A DNA stretch of 64,000 bases. Source: an uncultured Alphaproteobacteria bacterium. GTDB lineage: Bacteria; Pseudomonadota; Alphaproteobacteria; Methylaequorales; Methylaequoraceae. The translations under genes were made by a program, and so were the position numbers. Below are positions 62,732 through 64,000 of the stretch, piece after piece (the stretch's first letter is position 1; every line of letters begins with the position of its first letter). The notes below the pieces were generated by a model. The model had not been told where the DNA came from. It ran no database searches and saw nothing but the letters and a program-made list of their open reading frames with translations. Where the stretch lies: positions 1 through 64,000 of the forward strand of contig CACBON010000001.1 in the NCBI GenBank assembly GCA_902540805.1, given 5' to 3'.

Positions 62732-63818
62732 TTTATGTTTTGTTTTTGGAACTAGACCTGAGTATTTGAAAATTGTTGAGGTAATCAAAAAATTAAAAAA
62801 TAATAAAAAATTTAAAATTAAAATACTTTCTTCAAATCAACAGAAAAATATTATAAAAAAGTATGTAGATAAAAACTTTATTGACATAGATTTAAAATTA
62901 AAAAACTTTGATAATGACGCAATTTTTGTTTCTAAACTTATAAAAAAACTAAATTTAATTTTCCAAAATTTCTCAGCTGATTTCCTATTTGTTCAAGGAG
63001 ATACAAACACTGCATATGGTGCAAGTTTATTTGGTTTTTTTAAAAATATTCCAGTTATTCATTTAGAAGCTGGACTTAGAACTTATGATTTATATAACCC
63101 TTTTCCTGAAGAATTTATAAGGCAAAACATAAGTAAGATTGCAAAGATACATTTTGCACAAAATAAATCTTCTAAAATAAATCTAAAAAATGAAGGCATT
63201 TTTAAAAATGTTTTTGTTGTTGGCAATCCAGGAGTGGATCACTTAGTTAGGTACGTAAAAGAAAATAAAAAACAAAAAATTATCAAGAATAGCATTTTAG
63301 TGACTATGCATAGAAGAGAAAGTATAAATTCAAACTTAGAAAAATTCATTCACAATCTAAAAGTTTTTTTAAAAAATAATTCTGAATTTCATGTTAATTG
63401 GCCACTTCACACAAACCCTAATATTTTAATGAAAATAAAAAAATCTTTTAAAAAAAATATGAATCAAATAAGATTCTCTGAACCTTTGGAATATAGTCAA
63501 TTCCAAAAGCTTATGTTATCCTCTCAGATAGTAATTACTGATTCAGGAGGGGTGCAAGAGGAGGCAGCATTCCTTGGAAAACCACTTCTAATAGCAAGAG
63601 ATAAAACCGAAAGAATAGATATCATTAATCTTAAAGTAGGAACTTTAATAAATGCTGATGGGGCAAAATTACATCAAAAAATAAATTATTATGTCAAAAA
63701 TAAAATAGATCCTATTAATACAAAGAGATGGCGAAATAATCAAGGATTTGGAAATTCCTCAACAAAAATTTATGATATATTAAATAACTTTTTACCTAAA
63801 TTTAAAAACAAACAATAA
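62724..63818 (+). CDS. UDP-N-acetylglucosamine 2-epimerase (non-hydrolysing, WecB-like)
   Basis: FGTRPEYLKIVEVIKKL; VQGDTNTAYGASLFGF; HLEAGLRTYDLYNPFPEEFIRQ; ITDSGGVQEEAAFLGKPLLIARDKTER. Confidence 0.92.
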   Translation: MINLCFVFGTRPEYLKIVEVIKKLKNNKKFKIKILSSNQQKNIIKKYVDKNFIDIDLKLKNFDNDAIFVSKLIKKLNLIFQNFSADFLFVQGDTNTAYGASLFGFFKNIPVIHLEAGLRTYDLYNPFPEEFIRQNISKIAKIHFAQNKSSKINLKNEGIFKNVFVVGNPGVDHLVRYVKENKKQKIIKNSILVTMHRRESINSNLEKFIHNLKVFLKNNSEFHVNWPLHTNPNILMKIKKSFKKNMNQIRFSEPLEYSQFQKLMLSSQIVITDSGGVQEEAAFLGKPLLIARDKTERIDIINLKVGTLINADGAKLHQKINYYVKNKIDPINTKRWRNNQGFGNSSTKIYDILNNFLPKFKNKQ

Positions 63819-63997
63819 ATTGTTAATATTAATAACACGTAAGTAAAGTCAGTTATTATAAATCCAAGGTTAATAAGATCTAATTTTAAAATTATTATAA
63901 AAATTAAAAATGAAATAAAAAAGTAAGTAAATTTAAAGAATTCCCTTTTTTTTAAAAGGTTTCCTTTAAAACCTATTTTTTTACAATAATTTCTCAA
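63770..63997 (-). CDS. Membrane-protein fragment, possibly truncated by the window edge
   Basis: Two hydrophobic segments; frame reaches the window end, so the full gene cannot be judged. Confidence 0.3.
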   Translation of the reverse strand: MRNYCKKIGFKGNLLKKREFFKFTYFFISFLIFIIILKLDLINLGFIITDFTYVLLILTIYCLFLNLGKKLFNIS

Positions 63998-64000
63998 CGA

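Overview
AT-rich bacterial chromosome segment. Gene order (ntrX-trkA-dat-hflX, cobT-cobS-cobC) and a GTTC-N7-GTTC LexA box suggest a low-GC, probably marine, alphaproteobacterium. Most of the window is housekeeping or metabolic: ClpB, HflX, TypA/BipA, KatG, a molybdopterin oxidoreductase, an M32 carboxypeptidase, lactate permease, B12 salvage and transporters. The right edge is a surface-polysaccharide locus. The most interesting signals are: (1) two orphan copies of a 25-aa PqqA-like precursor peptide (MAWTKPMISEISVGLEINSYACAEK), identical in protein but differing at four synonymous positions, each with its own RBS and hairpin terminator, about 13.9 kb apart, absent from the ORF track and with no pqqB-E visible; (2) a DNA-repair island combining a four-gene ligase-associated DNA-damage cluster with umuDC, a LexA box 12 bp before umuD and an uncharacterised small ORF abutting umuC; (3) two copies of the Zur-like palindrome TGTTATATTATAACA, one in a divergent metal-uptake locus and one upstream of a COG0523 GTPase, suggesting a zinc-starvation regulon; (4) an NtrX-like regulator with a degraded Walker B motif and a locus apparently lacking hfq; (5) several short or repeat-containing proteins of unknown function. 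All family calls come from reading the translations; no database search was run.
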